Shown here: positions 9,852 to 20,300 of the stretch, piece by piece
How the letters are laid out: each line of letters starts with the position of its first letter
Position numbering within the stretch: the stretch's first letter is position 1
DNA from: Acidobacteriota bacterium
GTDB taxonomy: Bacteria; Acidobacteriota; Terriglobia; Acidiferrales; UBA7541
Assembly (NCBI GenBank): GCA_003225315.1
Contig: QHZD01000021.1
Coordinates: 62,001-126,000, forward strand
Length of the DNA: 64,000 nt
Reading direction: 5' to 3'
The notes under the pieces: generated by a model
Told to the model about the DNA's origin: nothing
The model's database searches: none
The model's input: the letters and a program-made list of their open reading frames with translations, nothing else
Program-made: the position numbers and the translations under genes

Positions 9852-9955
9852 TTCAACGCTTAGGAGTCGATCAGCCTGAGATCCTTCGCTGCGTAAACCT
9901 GTTCGGAACGCAAAAAGCGCGCCCTTCGCTCAGGATGATAATTGCGCGAGTGAAC

Positions 9956-11047
9956 TCAGTCGAAGGGGATGCGGGTCTTTTTGGAAATGTCTCGCAGCTC
10001 TTCGAGAACCGGCAAGACCAATGGCACACCATTCTCGCGGCGCCACTTTTCGGCCTCGCGTTCCGGATCGCCGGGAATGAGAGGTCCACTCCTGCCAGGA
10101 GCGGGCTTGGTCGCGTGAAAGACGCGGATGTAATCGTCAATCTGGCGCTTGAAGGAATCGCGGTCGATGAAGCCGTCGATTTGCATGGCGCCAAAGAAAT
10201 GACCGATGCCATTGCCGACGCTACGACTGGGAATTTCCTGGCGCAGGGCAAAGGGCGGCGTGAATGGCCCCCAATTCGCGCCGCTAAGAACGCCGCACAA
10301 GACGTCCACCATAATGGCGAGGCCGTAGCCTTTGTGTCCGCCGCGTTCGCGGTCGGAACCGAGCGGCAACAGCGCGCCGCCGTTGATCATGGCGTTTGGA
10401 TCGGTCGTATCGCGGCCCTCGCTGTCGACGGCCCAGCCTTCGGGAATTGATTCTCCACGCCGGCGGGCTATTTCGATTTTTCCGTAGGCCACGGCGCTCG
10501 TGGCCATGTCAATCACAATGGCCGGCTCTTCCTTGCCGGGGAACCCGATGGCGATGGGATTGGTGCCTAGCATACGTTCCGCGCCCCACAACGGCGCGAC
10601 GAGCTTGGTAGAATTGGTCATGGCCCAGCCGATGAGGTTGCGTTCCAATGCTTTGAGGACGTAATAACCCGCGATGCCGTAATGATTAGTGTTCTGCACG
10701 CTAACCCAGCCGGAGCCGAAGCGTTCGGCCATGTCCATGGCGAAGCGGTTGGCATGCGGGCCGACGACAAGGCCGAGGCCATTGTCGCCATCGATCGTGG
10801 CCGTGGTGGGTGTAGAGCGCAGCACTTTGATTTCCGGCCTGGGATTGATGCGGCCCAAAGTGAGCATGTCGAAATAACTGTGGAGACGAGCGACGCCGTG
10901 GGAATCGATGCCGCGCAGATCGGCAGCGGCAAGGACTTCGGCGGCCTGAGTGGCGTCGTGTTTGGGAACGCCGAAATGGAGAAACACTTGGTTGCTGAAA
11001 TCGCGCAACGCTTCGATGGGGAAAAGTTTGGTCTCCACTTCGGCCAT
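9956..11047 (-). CDS. Ldh-family (MDH type 2) NAD(P)-dependent 2-hydroxyacid dehydrogenase
   Basis: This 363-residue protein belongs to the malate/L-lactate dehydrogenase family unrelated to classical Rossmann LDHs. That family includes YiaK, AllD and sulfolactate dehydrogenase ComC. Signatures include DLRGIDSHGVARL near residues 43-55, VQNTNHYGIAGYY near 117-129, LGTNPIAIGFP near 159, and RGGHKGYGLAIMVDVLCG near 235. The substrate is a 2-hydroxy/2-oxo acid and cannot be read from the sequence. An MFS carrier lies 21 nt upstream on the same strand, so carrier and enzyme probably form one operon for the same acid. Confidence 0.85.
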   Translation of the reverse strand: MAEVETKLFPIEALRDFSNQVFLHFGVPKHDATQAAEVLAAADLRGIDSHGVARLHSYFDMLTLGRINPRPEIKVLRSTPTTATIDGDNGLGLVVGPHANRFAMDMAERFGSGWVSVQNTNHYGIAGYYVLKALERNLIGWAMTNSTKLVAPLWGAERMLGTNPIAIGFPGKEEPAIVIDMATSAVAYGKIEIARRRGESIPEGWAVDSEGRDTTDPNAMINGGALLPLGSDRERGGHKGYGLAIMVDVLCGVLSGANWGPFTPPFALRQEIPSRSVGNGIGHFFGAMQIDGFIDRDSFKRQIDDYIRVFHATKPAPGRSGPLIPGDPEREAEKWRRENGVPLVLPVLEELRDISKKTRIPFD

Positions 11048-11068
11048 GTTCCGTTTGCCTTTCTGGGG

Positions 11069-12382
11069 CTACGCCGGAAGGGGTTGCCCGCGAGTTTCAG
11101 CGCCAAATGGTATGAGGAGCAAGCCAATCGCAAAAGCGATGGACGTCAGCGCGACGGGAACTCCGAGGGATCCAAAGTGCTGAACGCCCGCGCCGACGAG
11201 AAAGGTGATTGCGGCGCCGCCAAATCGGGCAAAAGAAGTGGAAAAAGCGAAGGCGCTGGCGCGGCACTCGGTTGGATACTGTTCGGGGAGCCAGAGCGTG
11301 TAGACGGCAAAATTCGCGCCGCCAAAACCAAGAAAGAAAAGACAAACAAAGAACCAGGGCAGCGCCGCAGCGCCGAGATAGAAAACCTTTCCGAAGGTGA
11401 GCGCGATGAAAGCCGCCATCAACGCAAAGAAAAATCCTAAAGCGCCGCGCCTGCCGAGCTTCTCCGCGAGCGAGGGCATAGCCAGGCAACCGAGAATAGT
11501 CGCCAAAGAGACAAGCATAGTGGCGCGCGAGGCGATTTGCGCCGCCAACGGTCCGGCCTTCCCGGCAGCTTCGGCGAGCGCCGTGACTGCGGCGGGAACG
11601 TAGACCGTTCCGGCCCAAAGGCCGCAAATGGAAGCCAGCATGAAGAGAGAGTTGAGGATCGTTCGCCGGCGCACTGCGCTCGAAAAGAGACTCGCGAATG
11701 GCTGCCAGATTTTCCACGTTCGAACGACGCCTTCTTTCTGCTTCCAGCACGCAGGCTCGGTCACGCCGTGACGTACCCAAGCCAGGAGTAGCGCCGGCAG
11801 CCCGCCAACGGCAAACATCGCGCGCCAGCCGAATTTGCTTCCGATGATAAAGTTGGCCAGCGCCGCCAGAAAAACTCCGACGTAATACCCGGTGTGCATA
11901 TACCCTGCCCCGGCGCGACGGCGGTCCTCGGGCCATTCTTCGGCGACGAAGGTGCCACCCATGGCCCATTCGCCGCCTATGCCAATACCAGCGAGCAGGC
12001 GTAACACGGCGAGTTGCCACACATTCGTGACGAGTGCGCTGAGAAACGTGAACACCGAATACCAGACGATGGTTAGCATGAGCGTTCGAACGCGGCCGAA
12101 TTTGTCGCTGATGGGCCCCCAGAGGAAGGCGAGGCCCCAGCCGCAGAGAAACAGGGCAAAAAGCAATCCACCGTAATAGCCGACGTTGCCTTTTGTGGCA
12201 GCGATGCCAGAACGCGGGAGCAATTCTCGCAGAGAGGGCACGAGCACCAGGGCATAAATGAACGAGTCCATGCCATCGAGCGTCCAGCCTCCCCAGGAAG
12301 CCCAGAAGCCGCGGACTTGATTTCGCGTGAGCGGCGTCGCGCTGATGTTTTTTGCTTCGGCGTGAATCCCCGCAGTGGACAT
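11069..12382 (-). CDS. MFS transporter, probably organic-acid or sugar-acid/H+ symporter
   Basis: This 437-residue, twelve-helix inner-membrane carrier has the major-facilitator loop 2-3 motif GPISDKFGRVRTL and the early membrane motif GWTLDGMDSFIYALV. Those features place it with metabolite:H+ symporters such as sialate, aromatic-acid and 4-hydroxybenzoate carriers. GIGIGGEWAMGGTFVAEEWPEDRRRAGAG is the expected helix 5 region of this group, split here by my reading into GIGGEW and EEWPE. It precedes the Ldh-family gene by 21 nt. Substrate is inferred only from that neighbour. Confidence 0.8.
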   Translation of the reverse strand: MSTAGIHAEAKNISATPLTRNQVRGFWASWGGWTLDGMDSFIYALVLVPSLRELLPRSGIAATKGNVGYYGGLLFALFLCGWGLAFLWGPISDKFGRVRTLMLTIVWYSVFTFLSALVTNVWQLAVLRLLAGIGIGGEWAMGGTFVAEEWPEDRRRAGAGYMHTGYYVGVFLAALANFIIGSKFGWRAMFAVGGLPALLLAWVRHGVTEPACWKQKEGVVRTWKIWQPFASLFSSAVRRRTILNSLFMLASICGLWAGTVYVPAAVTALAEAAGKAGPLAAQIASRATMLVSLATILGCLAMPSLAEKLGRRGALGFFFALMAAFIALTFGKVFYLGAAALPWFFVCLFFLGFGGANFAVYTLWLPEQYPTECRASAFAFSTSFARFGGAAITFLVGAGVQHFGSLGVPVALTSIAFAIGLLLIPFGAETRGQPLPA

Positions 12383-12464
12383 GACAGCGGGGACTATATC
12401 AAAAGTGGCTAAGGGGGAAAGAGAAATCGGGGGGAAACGTGCGGCAAAGATTGGCGTGGAGAGG

Positions 12465-13232
12465 CTAGCGATAGCCGCGAATGAAAAAATAAATGGTCAT
12501 CGCTGTTCCCACCAGGATGACGAAGGACTTGACCCAGGCTTGCGGGAGCTTTTGCGCATAGTGGGCGCTGGAATATCCGCCGAGCAGAGAACCGGCGGTC
12601 ATGACAATGGCTTGCGGCCAGACGATCGCGCCCATAATGATGAAAGTGATGGTGGCAACGCCGTTGATGACGCCGCCGAGAATCACCTTGAGCTTATTCA
12701 TGGCGTGAATGTCGGTCATGCCGAGCGCCGCGAGCATGGCCAGATTCATGATGCCGATACCGCCGCCGAAGTAGCCGCCGTAAACGGCGACGAGCAGCTC
12801 GAAGACGGAAGCCCCGGTGATCGCGGTGGTGGTGGCGTCATGCGAGATGCCCGCGGAAATCCGTCCGGTCAAATGTTTGCCGAAGGCAAAGAGCAATGTG
12901 GCGCCGAGCATCAGCCACGGAAGCACGCGCAAGAAGGTTTGTGCGGGCGTCTTGATGAGGAGAAATGCGCCGGCCAGGCCGCCGAGAATGCTGGTGAGGA
13001 CCAGCGGCATCATCACACGCCGCCCAATATTCAGCTTCTGGGAATAAGCGCCGCCGCTCGCGGTAGTGCCCACCCAGAGCGCGAGAGTGTTAGTGGCGTT
13101 GGCAGGGATGGGCGGAACGCCGGTAAACAAGAGGGCCGGAAAAGCCACGAAACTTCCACCGCCGGCGACTGCGTTGATTCCACCGCCGAGGGCGCCGGCG
13201 AAAAAGAGGAAGATGGCGTTGTGCAGGTTCAA
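12465..13232 (-). CDS. Sulfite exporter TauE/SafE family membrane protein
   Basis: This 255-residue inner-membrane protein has the two-fold TauE/SafE (DUF81) pattern. GGGINAVAGGGSFVAFPAL sits near residues 16-34 in the first half. GGYFGGGIGIMNLAMLAALG lies near 150-170 in the second half. Members export sulfite or sulfoacetate, or move other small anions. The start is TTG with a weak ribosome-binding site. It lies 82 nt upstream of the MFS gene on the same strand, so it may be transcribed with the MFS-Ldh pair. Confidence 0.8.
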   Translation of the reverse strand: MNLHNAIFLFFAGALGGGINAVAGGGSFVAFPALLFTGVPPIPANATNTLALWVGTTASGGAYSQKLNIGRRVMMPLVLTSILGGLAGAFLLIKTPAQTFLRVLPWLMLGATLLFAFGKHLTGRISAGISHDATTTAITGASVFELLVAVYGGYFGGGIGIMNLAMLAALGMTDIHAMNKLKVILGGVINGVATITFIIMGAIVWPQAIVMTAGSLLGGYSSAHYAQKLPQAWVKSFVILVGTAMTIYFFIRGYR

Positions 13233-13362
13233 ACGGAAGTTTTATCACGAATACGGTTCGTCCTTCAAAAGCCGCTCTTCCCCGCTCAATAGGGGCGGCA
13301 TATCGTGAATCGTTTGAGGCAGTCCGCCTCCTAAGCATCCCAAATTCGCGTTAAGTCATTTC

Positions 13363-13391
13363 TTGACAACGCGGGCCGACCCGTATATGAA
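13363..13391 (+). promoter_or_regulatory. Candidate sigma-70 promoter for the MHS-type carrier
   Basis: TTGACA at 13363-13368, a 17-nt spacer and TATGAA at 13386-13391 fit a housekeeping promoter. It would give a leader of about 170 nt before the ATG at 13567, which has AGGAGG just upstream. Confidence 0.45.
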
Positions 13392-13566
13392 CGGGAGCAT
13401 TCCAGAGCCCTTCCGCCACAGAAGGCCCTGGCTCGCACTCCAAAGGTGAAGTCAGGGAGAGATTCAAGGGAAGGGCAAGAACGTCAGGTGCGCCGCGGCT
13501 TCGCTCCAGGGAGCGGTCCACCAGCGACGCACTGTCAGTACAAGGTCGGAGTTCATAGGAGGACGC

Positions 13567-15045
13567 ATGGCCAGCCGTGCAGACACAATTCCGATGGGCG
13601 GTACCTCCCCATCCGGAATCTGGGGAGTGATTCTTGCCTCGTCCGTGGGAACGATGATCGAGTGGTATGACTTCTATATTTTCGGAAGTCTCGCCGCTGT
13701 CCTTTCCTTGAAATTCTATCCACCGGGAAACGCCACCTTTGCGTACATCGCCTATCTCGCTACCTTCGCCGTTGGATTCATGGTGCGCCCGTTTGGGGCG
13801 CTCTTCTTCGGAAGAATAGGCGACCTGGTAGGCCGCAAGTATGCCTTCCTGGTCACGCTCACGGTGATGGGCTTTGGAACGTTTCTCATCGGCCTGATGC
13901 CCACTTTCGCCACGGCCGGTTGGCTTGCTCCTATTGCTCTGATCCTTATTCGTGTCTTCCAGGGACTCGCGTTGGGCGGGGAATATGGAGGCGCCGCGAT
14001 TTATGTTGCGGAGCACGTTCCCGATAACAAGAGGGGCTACTGGACCAGCTATATTCAGATCACGGCCACGCTGGGTTTGTTTCTTTCCGTTATCACGGTG
14101 ATTCTCCTTCAGTTCTACATGACGCCAGCAAATTTCCAGAGCTACGGTTGGCGCATTCCCTTCCTTGTTTCTGTCATCCTGGTCATGATCTCGCTTTACA
14201 TCCGTCTTAAGATGAAGGAATCGCCCATTTTCTCCCAGATCAAGTCGACGGGCATGAGCTCGGCGAAGCCGCTTAAGGAAGCCTTCACGCAATGGCCAAA
14301 CTTCAGGCTCTTCCTGGTTTCACTGCTGGGGGCGACGGCGGGACAGGGCGTGGTCTGGTACACAGGCCAATACTACGCATTGTTCTATCTTCAGTCGATT
14401 TTGAGGGTGAGCCTGCGCACTGGCTTTGTCATCGTGGCACTCGCCATGCTCTTCGGCATGCCTTTCTTTACGGTTTTTGGAGCGCTTTCCGACAAAATAG
14501 GGCGCAAGAAGATCATCATGGCCGGTTGTCTGCTCGCGGTGGTCACTTATTACCCCATCTACCACGCTATGCAGAACGCTGCGGGCAATAACGTAGTAAC
14601 GTTCAAGTCGCAAAGGAACGCGGTCACTGGCGCCCCGACCTTGACGCCTTTGACCATAGATGCAAGCGGGAAACAGGTTCCTGCTCCGGTTGCGCCGAAT
14701 CCCAACGTGCCATTGCTGACGCTTCTGGTTTTCGTGCAGGTCCTCTACGTCACGATGGTTTACGGGCCTATCGCCGCCTATCTCGTGGAAGCATATCCGG
14801 CAAAGATTAGGTACTCGGCATTCTCGTTGCCGTATCACATAGGTAACGGAGTCTTTGGCGGGCTGGTGCCGTTGGTAGGCATCTATATGTGTGAGGCCAC
14901 CGGCAATATCTATGCGGGTCTGTGGTATCCGATGACTGTGGCCGCGGTAACGTTTGTGGTCGGGTCTATCTTCTTGAAGGAAACGCACGGACACCGGATC
15001 TGGGACGAAGTCGGCGGCCACCCAGCGCCGGCTTCTGGCGATTGA
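13567..15045 (+). CDS. MFS transporter, metabolite:H+ symporter (MHS/ShiA-KgtP-like)
   Basis: This 492-residue inner-membrane carrier has the MHS-family opening GTMIEWYDFYIFGSLAA near residues 28-44. Loop 2-3 reads RPFGALFFGRIGDLVGRK, and helix 5 has LGGEYGGAAIYVAEH. Family members import dicarboxylates, shikimate, betaine/proline or short acids with protons. An unusual central loop with KSQRNAVTGAPTLTPL and KQVPAPVAPNPNVP (about residues 345-385) is longer than in most relatives. AGGAGG precedes the ATG. acs follows 134 nt later on the same strand, so acetate or another carboxylate is a plausible substrate (inference). Confidence 0.85.
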   Translation: MASRADTIPMGGTSPSGIWGVILASSVGTMIEWYDFYIFGSLAAVLSLKFYPPGNATFAYIAYLATFAVGFMVRPFGALFFGRIGDLVGRKYAFLVTLTVMGFGTFLIGLMPTFATAGWLAPIALILIRVFQGLALGGEYGGAAIYVAEHVPDNKRGYWTSYIQITATLGLFLSVITVILLQFYMTPANFQSYGWRIPFLVSVILVMISLYIRLKMKESPIFSQIKSTGMSSAKPLKEAFTQWPNFRLFLVSLLGATAGQGVVWYTGQYYALFYLQSILRVSLRTGFVIVALAMLFGMPFFTVFGALSDKIGRKKIIMAGCLLAVVTYYPIYHAMQNAAGNNVVTFKSQRNAVTGAPTLTPLTIDASGKQVPAPVAPNPNVPLLTLLVFVQVLYVTMVYGPIAAYLVEAYPAKIRYSAFSLPYHIGNGVFGGLVPLVGIYMCEATGNIYAGLWYPMTVAAVTFVVGSIFLKETHGHRIWDEVGGHPAPASGD

Positions 15046-15076
15046 CTCCCGCACGTGCGCGGTAGCATCATTTTTG

Positions 15077-15117
15077 GCAGGCAAGCTCACGCTGAACGGG
15101 CATCTGGGCTTGCCTGC
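15077..15117 (+). promoter_or_regulatory. Stem-loop between MHS carrier and acs
   Basis: A perfect 10-bp inverted repeat (GCAGGCAAGC at 15077-15086, GCTTGCCTGC at 15108-15117) with a 21-nt loop lies between the carrier stop and acs. No T tract follows. It may be a partial terminator, an mRNA stabiliser or an attenuator. Confidence 0.4.
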
Positions 15118-15179
15118 ATCACGCTGTCCCTCGTTGTTGCGTAACAATCGAATTCAATCTTCGAAGGGGAGTTGCCGCC

Positions 15180-17303
15180 GTGGCCACCGCTCGACCAAAG
15201 CTCAATGCCAAAGAACCGAAGGGCAAGCAAAAGCTCACCGAAGCGCAAATCGCCGTCCACTGGAAGGAAGAAGAATACTTCCGCCCTCCCAAGGAGTTTG
15301 TCGCCCAGGCAAACCTTGCGGATAATGCCCTTGTCAGAAAATTTAGCGAAAAGAAATTCCCGGAATGTTTCGATCACTACGCTTCCCTGCTCGATTGGGA
15401 CAAGCCCTGGCGCAAAACGCTCGACGCCAGCAAGCCGCCTTTCTGGAAATGGTTCGTGGGCGGCAAGCTCAACGCCTGCTACAACTGCGTGGACCGCCAC
15501 CTCGCGAAGCACAAGAACAAAGCGGCCTTGATCTTCGTTCCGGAACCGGAGACGGAGTCTCCCGTCGTCATCACCTACCAGGAACTGTACAAGCGCGTAA
15601 ACGAAGTTGCCGCGATGCTTCGCGATTTCGCCGGACTGAAAACCGGCGACCGCGTCACCATCCACATGCCGATGATTCCGGAGTTGCCCATCACCATGCT
15701 GGCCTGCGCGCGGCTTGGCGTCGTGCATTCCGTAGTCTTCGGCGGTTTCAGCGGCGAAGCCTGCGGACTGCGCGCCGCCGACTCTGGCAGCCGCGTGCTT
15801 ATTTATGCCGACGGCTACAGCCGCAATGGCAAGTGGGTGGATCACAAAGCCAGCGCGGACGTCGCCGTGAAAACCGCAACGAAAGAGGGGCAGGAGATCG
15901 AAAAGGTCCTGGTGTGGAAACGATATCCGGGGAAATACTCTTCGGAAACACCCATGATCATGGGCCGCGACTATTTCGTCGATGAAGCCTTGAAAGAATA
16001 TCGCAACCGCATCGTCGAGCCCGTTTCGCAGGACGCCGAAGCTCCGCTCTTCCTGATGTACACCAGCGGCACAACCGGCAAGCCCAAGGGCTGCCAGCAC
16101 CGCACCGGCGGTTATCTCGCCTACGTCACCGGCACGGCCAAGTATTACCAGGACATTCATCCGGAAGACGTCTACTGGTGCATGGCGGACATCGGCTGGA
16201 TCACCGGGCACTCCTACATCGTCTACGGCCCGATGGCGCTCGCTGCGACGAGCGTGCTCTACGAAGGTGTCCCGCAATATCCCGATGCCGGGCGTCCCTG
16301 GCGCATCGCCGAACGGCTGGACGTCAACATTTTTCACACTTCACCCACCGCGATCCGCATGCTGCGCAAAGCCGGCTTCCAGGAGTCGAAAAATTACAAC
16401 TACAAATTCAAGCACATGACCACGGTTGGTGAGCCGATCGAGCCGGAAGTGTGGAAGTGGTATTACGACGTCGTTGGTAAAGGCAAAGCCGTCATCGTCG
16501 ACACCTGGTGGCAGACGGAAACGGGCGGCTTTTTGTGCAGCACCAAGCCTGCTCTCGATGCCATGAAGCCCGGCAGCGCAGGTCCCGCAGTCCTCGGCAT
16601 TTACCCGATCATTTGGGACGAAGAAGGCAATGAAGTAAAAGCCGGCTCGGGCAATGCCGGCAACATCTGCATTCGCAATCCCTGGCCGGGCATCATGCAG
16701 ACCATTTGGGGCGACCCACAACGATTCGTCAATCAGTACTACAAAAAGTACAACAAGAATCCGAAGAGTAAGAACTGGCGCGATTGGCCGTACTACGCCG
16801 CGGATGGGGCCGTGCTCTCCGCCGACGGTTACTATCGCATCCTCGGCCGCGTGGATGACGTCATCAACGTTGCCGGCCACCGGCTTGGCACCAAGGAAGT
16901 CGAATCCGCTTGCCTCACGATTGGGGAAGTTTCCGAAGCCGCCGTGGTTCCTGTGGTGGACGAAGTCAAAGGCCGCGTCCCCGTCGTCTACATCTCACTG
17001 AAGCCAGGCGTTCCGACGACCAAAGCCATCCAGGACAAAGTCGTCTCCACCATTGAAACCATGATCGGCAAAATCGCGCGGCCGAAGACCGTCCACATCG
17101 TGCCGGACATGCCCAAGACGCGCTCCGGCAAAATCATGCGTCGTGTCCTCGCCGCCATCTCCAACCAGATGGACACCGGCGATATCACCACTCTAGCCAA
17201 TCCCGACATCGTTGCCCAGATTCGCGAGCTCGTCCAGGGCCGCAACGTCGGCCCCCTGAAGGAAGGCCCCGAGGACATCAAGCGCTTCGGCGACGAACGG
17301 TAG
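15180..17303 (+). CDS. acs: Acetyl-CoA synthetase (AMP-forming)
   Basis: Acs converts acetate, ATP and CoA to acetyl-CoA, AMP and PPi in the cytoplasm. This 707-residue enzyme has YTSGTTGKPKG near residues 293-303, DTWWQTETGG near 441-450, and the A8 hinge GRVDDVINVAGHRLGTKEVE near 557. Near 648-653 lies RSGKIMRR, whose lysine (~651) is the site usually acetylated for control. It is longer than the common 650. The extra length is partly an N-terminal extension and partly a C-terminal tail ending IKRFGDER. That tail recurs as a diverged copy fused to a nirA fragment at 22184-22624. The start is GTG, with GGGGAG upstream. Confidence 0.93.
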   Translation: MATARPKLNAKEPKGKQKLTEAQIAVHWKEEEYFRPPKEFVAQANLADNALVRKFSEKKFPECFDHYASLLDWDKPWRKTLDASKPPFWKWFVGGKLNACYNCVDRHLAKHKNKAALIFVPEPETESPVVITYQELYKRVNEVAAMLRDFAGLKTGDRVTIHMPMIPELPITMLACARLGVVHSVVFGGFSGEACGLRAADSGSRVLIYADGYSRNGKWVDHKASADVAVKTATKEGQEIEKVLVWKRYPGKYSSETPMIMGRDYFVDEALKEYRNRIVEPVSQDAEAPLFLMYTSGTTGKPKGCQHRTGGYLAYVTGTAKYYQDIHPEDVYWCMADIGWITGHSYIVYGPMALAATSVLYEGVPQYPDAGRPWRIAERLDVNIFHTSPTAIRMLRKAGFQESKNYNYKFKHMTTVGEPIEPEVWKWYYDVVGKGKAVIVDTWWQTETGGFLCSTKPALDAMKPGSAGPAVLGIYPIIWDEEGNEVKAGSGNAGNICIRNPWPGIMQTIWGDPQRFVNQYYKKYNKNPKSKNWRDWPYYAADGAVLSADGYYRILGRVDDVINVAGHRLGTKEVESACLTIGEVSEAAVVPVVDEVKGRVPVVYISLKPGVPTTKAIQDKVVSTIETMIGKIARPKTVHIVPDMPKTRSGKIMRRVLAAISNQMDTGDITTLANPDIVAQIRELVQGRNVGPLKEGPEDIKRFGDER

Positions 17304-17331
17304 AACCAGCACAGCTTTGTGAGCAAAGCGC

Positions 17332-17373
17332 AAAAGCGGAGGAACGGGCTGAACGCCCGCTCCCCCGCTCTTT
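17332..17373. terminator. Bidirectional terminator-like hairpin between acs and the TonB receptor
   Basis: The gap between two convergent genes contains an imperfect GC-rich inverted repeat. Arms are near 17336-17349 and 17355-17368 with a 5-nt loop. It is flanked by A's on the left and T's on the right, as expected for a terminator serving both directions. Confidence 0.5.
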
Positions 17374-17389
17374 CATTGAAGGTCGCACG

Positions 17390-20300
17390 TCAGAACGAAA
17401 CGCGCAAACCCAGCTGGATCCAGCGGCTGCCGTCGGCAAGCGTGTTGTCCCGGCTGGTGGGCACTAACTGCGTCGAAATGACGCCGAAGCTGGCTGGCGA
17501 CGTTAGGCTGAGGCTGGGATCAACAAAGTTCACGTGGTTGAAGATGTTGAAGAAGTCGGCTTGGATACTGAATGAGACCCGTTCAGTTAGTGCCGTCTTC
17601 TTGCCCAACGATGAGTCCAGGTTCCAGAAGGGAAGCCCATGGAGTGGGTTGGAGCGGCCGGTGCGCCCGTCTTTGCTGATTTGCACGTTCCGAAAGTCTG
17701 CAAATACCGCTGCGGGATCGGCGAACAGATTGAGGCCGCTGCCCTGCTTGGCGGGGTCGCCAGACGTGCCGATCCCACTAGTGCCGAACACGCCCCCGTG
17801 GACTGAGTTGCCGAAGGTGTTCGGGTTCACTGTCGGGATCATGCCCACTCCGGATCCGAAGATGCTGCCTCCCCCCCACACCTGGCTGCTTTCGGTCACG
17901 AAGAGCGGCAGGCCACTGAACGCTGAAAAGATCCCCGAGGTGTACCATCCACCGAGCAACCGCTGAGCCAAGGATCCTCTGCCGAATCGATGGCCTTTGC
18001 CCATCGGCAGGTCATACACATAGTTGAAGTTGAAGATGTGTTTGCGGTCGAAAATCGACGGCCCGTAATCCACATTCGGAAAATAGCTATTTGAGTAGAC
18101 GCCCGCCTGATTTTGGTTAGAGATATTTTGGTCTAGCGTCTTCGAGAAAGTGTAGGTCGCGTCGAACGTCAACCCGTGCGAGGTTCGCTTCCTTAAGGTT
18201 GCGATCAATCCATTGTAGTTCGACTTCCCGATGTACGTCCGCATATGCAGGTCGAAGAGCTCCCGGTTTTGGAATGTCGGCAGTCCAAGGCAGGCTCGTC
18301 GTCCATCCATCACGGAGAACAGCGAACTCACGAGCCCACCAGTAAAGTTCGATGCCGCCGCATTTGTCAAGAATTGCGTGGCGGTAGTGGCTGTCGAGCT
18401 GCCCGCGCAAGGAGAGCCAATTAGACCAGCCAGTTGGTTTTCAAAGAAGGGTTGGGTTGCCGGAGTTTGCCCCGCCGCCAGCGCCGCGGCCACGGCGTCG
18501 TAGGCTTGCGCAAATGACTGTTTCGATGCCTGGTCGACAAAGAAGTACGGGGCGGAGTTGAAGTTCACCCCTTGCGGCAACCTGTCTGACCACCGTCCCG
18601 TCCAGCCGATTTCCACAATCATGTTTCCCGGGATTTCGCGCTGAATTGTTAAATCACCCGCCCGGCTTCGTCCGACCTTGGTATTCGGATCGTCCTGGAA
18701 ACTGAAAAGTTCGCCAAACGGTGTGCTTGGCACAACAGGTATGCTCACCGTCGGAACGGTTGGCACGGGAAGGTTCCCATCCACACCTACGCGGAATGAT
18801 GCGGCTCCCGGGCTGCCTGTACCCGCTGCCGCATTGCAGCCACTTCCTGGCGTGCCGGAGGCGTTGCATAAGGGAGCGCCAACACTGATCGTTTGCGCAA
18901 AGCCTACTCCCAACATCGGGATGATTACGCTTTGAACGGTATTGATGCGGTCGTAGACAATGCCAAATCCCCCGCGGATGACCGTCTTCCGATTTCCGGT
19001 CATGCGGTGCAAGAATCTAGAATCGAAACTCGGGGTCCAAGCCACTGACGCACGGGGAGCCACATCACCCCAATCAATATTAAACACGTTGCGTCCTGCT
19101 GACTTCACGGGATCGAAGCCGAGCGTCGGGTTGTACGTCTGTCCTTGCAGCGCCGCCGCCTGCTTCGCCGCGATATATCCCGGTCCCGTTAAGGGCTGGT
19201 TGTTATTGGTCGTGTCCACCACCAACGTCTGCCGGTCCAGCTTTTCCTTAGGTGCAGTCTGCCAGCCATAGGATAGGCCGTAGGTAAGCGTCAGGTTTGG
19301 AGTAATCCTCCACACGTCCTGGCCATAGAACTCGACGGCATTCAGGGTAGTGTCGTTCACCAATGCGGTTCCAAACGGCAAAGGTTTCAGGTTGCCGTCA
19401 CGAGTGGTTAGGATGCCCACGTTGTCTAAGAGTCCTAGCGTCGACGCGTAGAGACGGTCCCACCGCTGGGTATCGCCTTTCACCAGGCAGTTTGTCGTTA
19501 CCGTCGCCGAACACGTGGGTGGCCTCTCTGCTGAAGGAATCGATGACAGGAATGTGCTCACATCTGCGTCAGACAGCGCCTCCAGTGAAGCCAATGAACC
19601 TACTACCTTGTCATTCCGGGTGTGAATCGTCGGGATGTGCCTGAAGTTTGCACCGAATTGTAGAGTGTGCTTCGCCTTAATCCAGCTAACGTCATCCACA
19701 TATTGGATGTTCCGGCCAGTGCTATTTTGGAATCGCGCCCTCTGCGTGTCTACTTCGATCGGTGCGTCCACCAGGTTTGTCGCCGCCTGACCCGGCGCCA
19801 GCGCAATTGGCCCCGCCGACGAACCAGTTCCAACAATATTCTCAAGGGCCGCTGCAGCCGAAGGCGCCAAACGGTTGAAAGATTGGCGTGCCCTCACCCA
19901 GCCGAAGTGGAAAGAGTTGAACACGTGAGGAGTGAGCTGCCCCGTCAACCCCGCAATAATCGCATCCCGGTCCGTTGGCGCTGTCGAGGTGGCCTTTGCC
20001 GTACCGCCACGAATGTCGTATTGCGCGTTTTGTCCGCCGGATACCTGCTTGGTCTGAAAGTAAGTGTAGCTGCCGTTGAACCGCCATTTGGAATTAATCT
20101 GGTGGTCAAAGCGCGACGTGTAGAAGTTCGTGGAAAGAGGGGCTAGAGCGGTACCGTGAAAACCTAATGTGTTCAGGCCATCGGCATTCGCCACGCTCGG
20201 GTCCGTACCCGCGGGATCCAGTGCCCAAAGCGCCGCGACCGACGGACTAATCCCAAGTCCCCGGGGATCGCACGCCGTGGTCCCACTCCCGCAAAGCGTG

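Noticed and set aside
12375-13292. 305-codon plus-strand frame opposite TauE
   Set aside because: It is low-complexity acidic/Gly-rich translation antisense to a well supported TauE/SafE gene.
13351-14292. 313-codon minus-strand frame over the MHS carrier
   Set aside because: It is a shadow of the carrier gene and crosses its promoter region.
15087-16337. 416-codon minus-strand frame over acs
   Set aside because: Acs is unambiguous on the plus strand. The antisense translation has no recognisable domain.
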